In this document: one piece after another, positions 11,818 to 14,702 of the stretch
Numbering within the stretch: the first letter of the stretch is position 1
Layout of the letters: every line of letters starts with the position of its first letter
Assembly (NCBI GenBank): GCA_964495705.1
Contig: CAZBWS010000064.1
Span: forward strand, 1-14,702
Direction: 5' to 3'
Length of the DNA stretch: 14,702 bases
From: CAZBWS01 sp964495705
GTDB taxonomy: Bacteria > Pseudomonadota > Gammaproteobacteria > HTCC5015
The notes under the pieces: generated by a model
Seen by the model: the letters and a program-made list of their open reading frames with translations, nothing else
Database searches by the model: none
What the model was told of the DNA's origin: nothing
Made by a program: the position numbers and the translations under genes

Positions 11818-14702
11818 TTGTCTGATTTAAACCCCTCTATAGATCAATTAAAACAACAAGTTTCTCTCGCTATGCGTGGGGAACAATTTCAATTGCGCCG
11901 AGCACTTAATCAGCTAACAGATGCGGATGACTTACAGAAAGCAGCTGAGAGGCTATCCGCATCCATCGCTTTGCGCGAACAACGCCGCCAGAATCTACCT
12001 CAACCTAGTTATGACAACGCCCTGCCCGTTGTACTTGAACGAGAAGAAATTAAGTCGACCATCGAAAACAACCAAGTTGTCATCCTATGTGGGGAAACAG
12101 GCTCCGGCAAAACAACTCAATTACCTAAAATTTGTTTAGAGTTAGGGCGGGGCGTCAGCGGCTTTATCGGTCACACTCAACCACGCCGCATCGCTGCACG
12201 TTCAGTCGCAAGCCGCATTGCCGAAGAACTGCACTCTGAGGTTGGCAAACATGTGGGCTTCAAGGTGCGCTTCTCAGACCATGTTACAGACAGCAGCTAT
12301 ATAAAGCTGATGACTGACGGCATTTTGCTAGCGGAGACACAGAAGGATCGCTTTTTAGAGCAATACGACACCATCATTATCGATGAAGCCCACGAACGCA
12401 GTTTAAACATTGATTTTCTATTGGGCTATCTCAAACGTATCTTGCCTAAACGCCCTGACTTAAAAGTCATTATTACTTCAGCCACGATTGACCCTGAACG
12501 ATTTTCTAAACACTTTGATGATGCACCAATGATTTTGGTCGAGGGCCGCACATTTCCTGTGGAAGTGCAGTATCGCAGCTTATTCAATACGCAAGCTCTT
12601 GCCGATGAGGTCGAACAAGAAACCAGCCTACGTCAAGGTATCGTCAACTGTGTTGATGAAATCATCAAACAGGGGCCTGGAGATATTTTAGTTTTCTTAC
12701 CGGGTGAACGCGACATACGTGAAGTTGCAGAGCATGTGAGCAGGCAAAATTACCGCAGCCTTGACGTCTTGCCGCTGTATGGCAGATTATCCGCATCCGA
12801 CCAGCAGCGTATTTTCAACAGCGGCGGGCGACGACGTATTGTGCTATCAACCAATGTCGCCGAAACCTCGATTACAGTACCAGGTATTGTCTACGTCATT
12901 GACTCGGGGCTGGCTCGGCTTTCGCGCTATTCCTATCGCAGCAAAATCCAACGTCTTCCCATAGAAAAAATTTCGCAAGCCTCGGCCAACCAACGCAAGG
13001 GGCGATGCGGAAGAGTCGCTCCTGGAGTATGTTTTCGTCTATATGATGAAGATGACTTTGAGCTGCGCGACGAGTTCACCGAACCTGAGATACTGCGAAC
13101 CAACCTAGCAGAAGTTATTTTGCAGATGGAGTCTTTACGACTGGGAGATATTTATCAGTTCCCCTTTTTAGACATGCCCGATAGCCGCTTCATTAATGAC
13201 GGTTACAAACTACTGTTCGAACTGGGTGCCATCAACAAGCAACAGAAACTCACTGCTTTGGGCAAACAAATGGCTCGCCTGCCAATAGACCCTAAGCTTG
13301 CTCGCATGCTGATAGCAGGCCACCAAGAATATAGCTTAGAGGAAATGCTTACTATTGCTTCTGCCTTGAGTATTCAAGACCCTCGCGAACGCCCCCATGA
13401 ACAACGCGGCGCAGCAGATGAAAAGCATCAGCAGTGGAACGATGAGCGTTCCGATTTTATCGCTCTGCTGAATTTATGGATGCACTACCAAGAACAGCGC
13501 AGCAAATTAAGTCAGAATCAATTGCGCAAATGGTGCCGTAGCAATTTCTTAGCCTATATGCGGATGCGCGAGTGGGGTGACACGCGCAAGCAATTACTTG
13601 ATGCCAGCAAAGGCCTAAAATTAAGAGCGAACCCAGAACCTGCAACCTACGAGCAAATTCATCGCGCGCTGCTAACGGGTCTGCTCGGCAATATTGGCTT
13701 GAAAGATGAAAAAGGAATCTACCTCGGGCCACGTAATAGGCGCTTTCAATTATTTCCTGGCTCGGGCGTGAAGAAAAAAGCCAATTGGATGATGGCCGCA
13801 GAAATATTTGAAACTAGTAAAGTATTTGCACACACTGTCGCCGAGGTGGAACCACGCTGGCTGGAAAAGCTCGGTGAACACCTGCTTAAGCGCAGCCATT
13901 TTGAACCACATTTTCAGCGCAAATCAGGTCATGTCAAGGCTTTTGAAAAGGTCTCTCTATACGGTTTAGTCATTAACCCCAAGAAACGCGTTAACTATGG
14001 CAATATAAATCCGATAGAATCACGCAGCCTATTTATTCGTGACGCTCTTGCGGATATGCAGCTAGAAACCAGTGCGCCATTTATGCGCCATAACCGCAAA
14101 TTACTGAGTGAAATTGAAGGCTTGGAGGCCAAGGCACGTCGTCGAGACTTGCTATTAGATGAACAATCACGCATTGATTTTTTTGATGCCGCTATACAGG
14201 AAAACATTTTCAACGCTACAGACTTTGATCGCTGGAGAAAAAAGCAAGAGCGGGACCACCCCCGCTGCCTGTTTTTAAATCGCAGCGATTGTATTCGCGA
14301 ACCTGACTATGTACTTAGCCAGCAGCAATTTCCTGACATATTAAATATTAACGGCCTCAAACTACCACTCAGCTATCACTTTCATGTAGGCGCGACCGAT
14401 GACGGTGTGAGTCTGCATATTCCCGTGGCCGCGCTAAACCAAGTGAGCGCAGATTTTTGTGAATGGCTAGTGCCTGGTTTATTAGAAAATAAAATCGCGG
14501 GCCTGATAAAAACGCTACCTAAAAACCAACGTACTCAACTCGTTCCCGCGCCACAGTATGCGAGTAAGGCCATGCTTGAGCTCGATATGCTTCAGGGTAG
14601 CTTAATACAACAACTTCAAAAGTTATTTGCTCATTGGCTCGGCACGCAAATCGAAAACGTCGAACTCAACGAGGCCATGTTAGAAGACTTTCAACGCATG
14701 CG
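11818..14702 (+). CDS. hrpA: ATP-dependent RNA helicase HrpA (3' end outside window)
   Basis: DEAH-box RNA helicase; E. coli HrpA acts on stalled or colliding ribosomes and in mRNA processing. The reading frame is open from 11818 to the window edge, about 961 codons of the roughly 1,300 expected. Motifs with this start: Walker A GETGSGKTTQ at 92-101, DEAH at 189-192, SAT at 221-223, the TNVAETS segment near 346, and motif VI QRKGRCGR at 392-399. Beyond these come the HA2/OB region and the start of the HrpA-specific C-terminal DUF3418 region. QRKGRCGR and this C-terminal extension separate it from HrpB. The start is TTG at 11818, without a clear ribosome site. The first in-frame ATG (11872) would remove LKQQVSLAMRGEQFQLRRAL, part of which aligns by eye with the E. 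coli N-terminus. The frame is the same as the upstream lipoprotein frame and is open between them apart from that gene's stop codon. Confidence 0.93.
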   Translation, partial: MSDLNPSIDQLKQQVSLAMRGEQFQLRRALNQLTDADDLQKAAERLSASIALREQRRQNLPQPSYDNALPVVLEREEIKSTIENNQVVILCGETGSGKTTQLPKICLELGRGVSGFIGHTQPRRIAARSVASRIAEELHSEVGKHVGFKVRFSDHVTDSSYIKLMTDGILLAETQKDRFLEQYDTIIIDEAHERSLNIDFLLGYLKRILPKRPDLKVIITSATIDPERFSKHFDDAPMILVEGRTFPVEVQYRSLFNTQALADEVEQETSLRQGIVNCVDEIIKQGPGDILVFLPGERDIREVAEHVSRQNYRSLDVLPLYGRLSASDQQRIFNSGGRRRIVLSTNVAETSITVPGIVYVIDSGLARLSRYSYRSKIQRLPIEKISQASANQRKGRCGRVAPGVCFRLYDEDDFELRDEFTEPEILRTNLAEVILQMESLRLGDIYQFPFLDMPDSRFINDGYKLLFELGAINKQQKLTALGKQMARLPIDPKLARMLIAGHQEYSLEEMLTIASALSIQDPRERPHEQRGAADEKHQQWNDERSDFIALLNLWMHYQEQRSKLSQNQLRKWCRSNFLAYMRMREWGDTRKQLLDASKGLKLRANPEPATYEQIHRALLTGLLGNIGLKDEKGIYLGPRNRRFQLFPGSGVKKKANWMMAAEIFETSKVFAHTVAEVEPRWLEKLGEHLLKRSHFEPHFQRKSGHVKAFEKVSLYGLVINPKKRVNYGNINPIESRSLFIRDALADMQLETSAPFMRHNRKLLSEIEGLEAKARRRDLLLDEQSRIDFFDAAIQENIFNATDFDRWRKKQERDHPRCLFLNRSDCIREPDYVLSQQQFPDILNINGLKLPLSYHFHVGATDDGVSLHIPVAALNQVSADFCEWLVPGLLENKIAGLIKTLPKNQRTQLVPAPQYASKAMLELDMLQGSLIQQLQKLFAHWLGTQIENVELNEAMLEDFQRM

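Noticed and set aside
1..14702. CRISPR array, IS element, tRNA, rRNA or phage genes
   Set aside because: No regularly spaced repeats, transposase, integrase, cloverleaf-like or rRNA-like sequence was seen on either strand.

Overview
The window looks like chromosomal DNA of a mid-GC gammaproteobacterium. The evidence is the rdgB-hemW pair, a 417-residue-class stand-alone malic enzyme next to rpmE (an association I recall from Pseudomonas-like genomes), an FtsN-like SPOR protein, HrpA, and a GTAGGAGC-type REP element of the kind scattered through Pseudomonas and marine gammaproteobacteria. A marine Cellvibrionales/Spongiibacteraceae-like host is my best guess, not a demonstrated fact. No plasmid, phage, IS, CRISPR, tRNA or rRNA feature is visible.

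Layout. 1-60: REP-like element directly against rdgB. 67-1824: rdgB and hemW, with no bases between stop and GTG start. 1942-2142: small CPXCG-type cysteine-rich protein. It converges with a minus-strand membrane-anchored DUF4124-like protein (2146-2658), whose divergent neighbour is rpmE (2838-3041, own promoter and terminator). 3355-4605: NADP-type malic enzyme maeB with a strong terminator. 4665-5570: stand-alone 5'-3' exonuclease starting 13 nt after that terminator. 5580-9266, minus strand: an uptake operon made of an outer-membrane TonB-dependent receptor followed by a four-helix PepSY inner-membrane protein. It is divergent from a TonB energy transducer (9373-10035, plus). 10145-10702: SPOR protein. 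10729-11769: unrecognised lipoprotein. 11818 to the window edge: the first 961 codons of the HrpA DEAH helicase, apparently starting at TTG.

How the genes work together. The clearest functional unit is 5580-10035. The receptor brings a ligand across the outer membrane. The adjacent dedicated TonB couples it to proton motive force. The PepSY membrane protein is of the kind found next to siderophore and iron receptors and thought to act as a reductase or electron-transfer partner. The receptor/tonB intergenic region is the most interesting non-coding stretch. It holds a good sigma70-like promoter for the receptor, which rules out the longest possible receptor start. It also holds a TATAAT box placed so that tonB mRNA would begin at its own ATG, and a 22-bp near-palindrome overlying the -35 region of both. 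The remaining genes are housekeeping: nucleotide-pool sanitation, heme trafficking, translation, carbon metabolism, DNA repair, cell envelope and RNA helicase.

I found no clearly novel multi-gene system. The best leads are the tonB/receptor control region, the internally duplicated PepSY protein with paired histidines, and the unrecognised lipoprotein.
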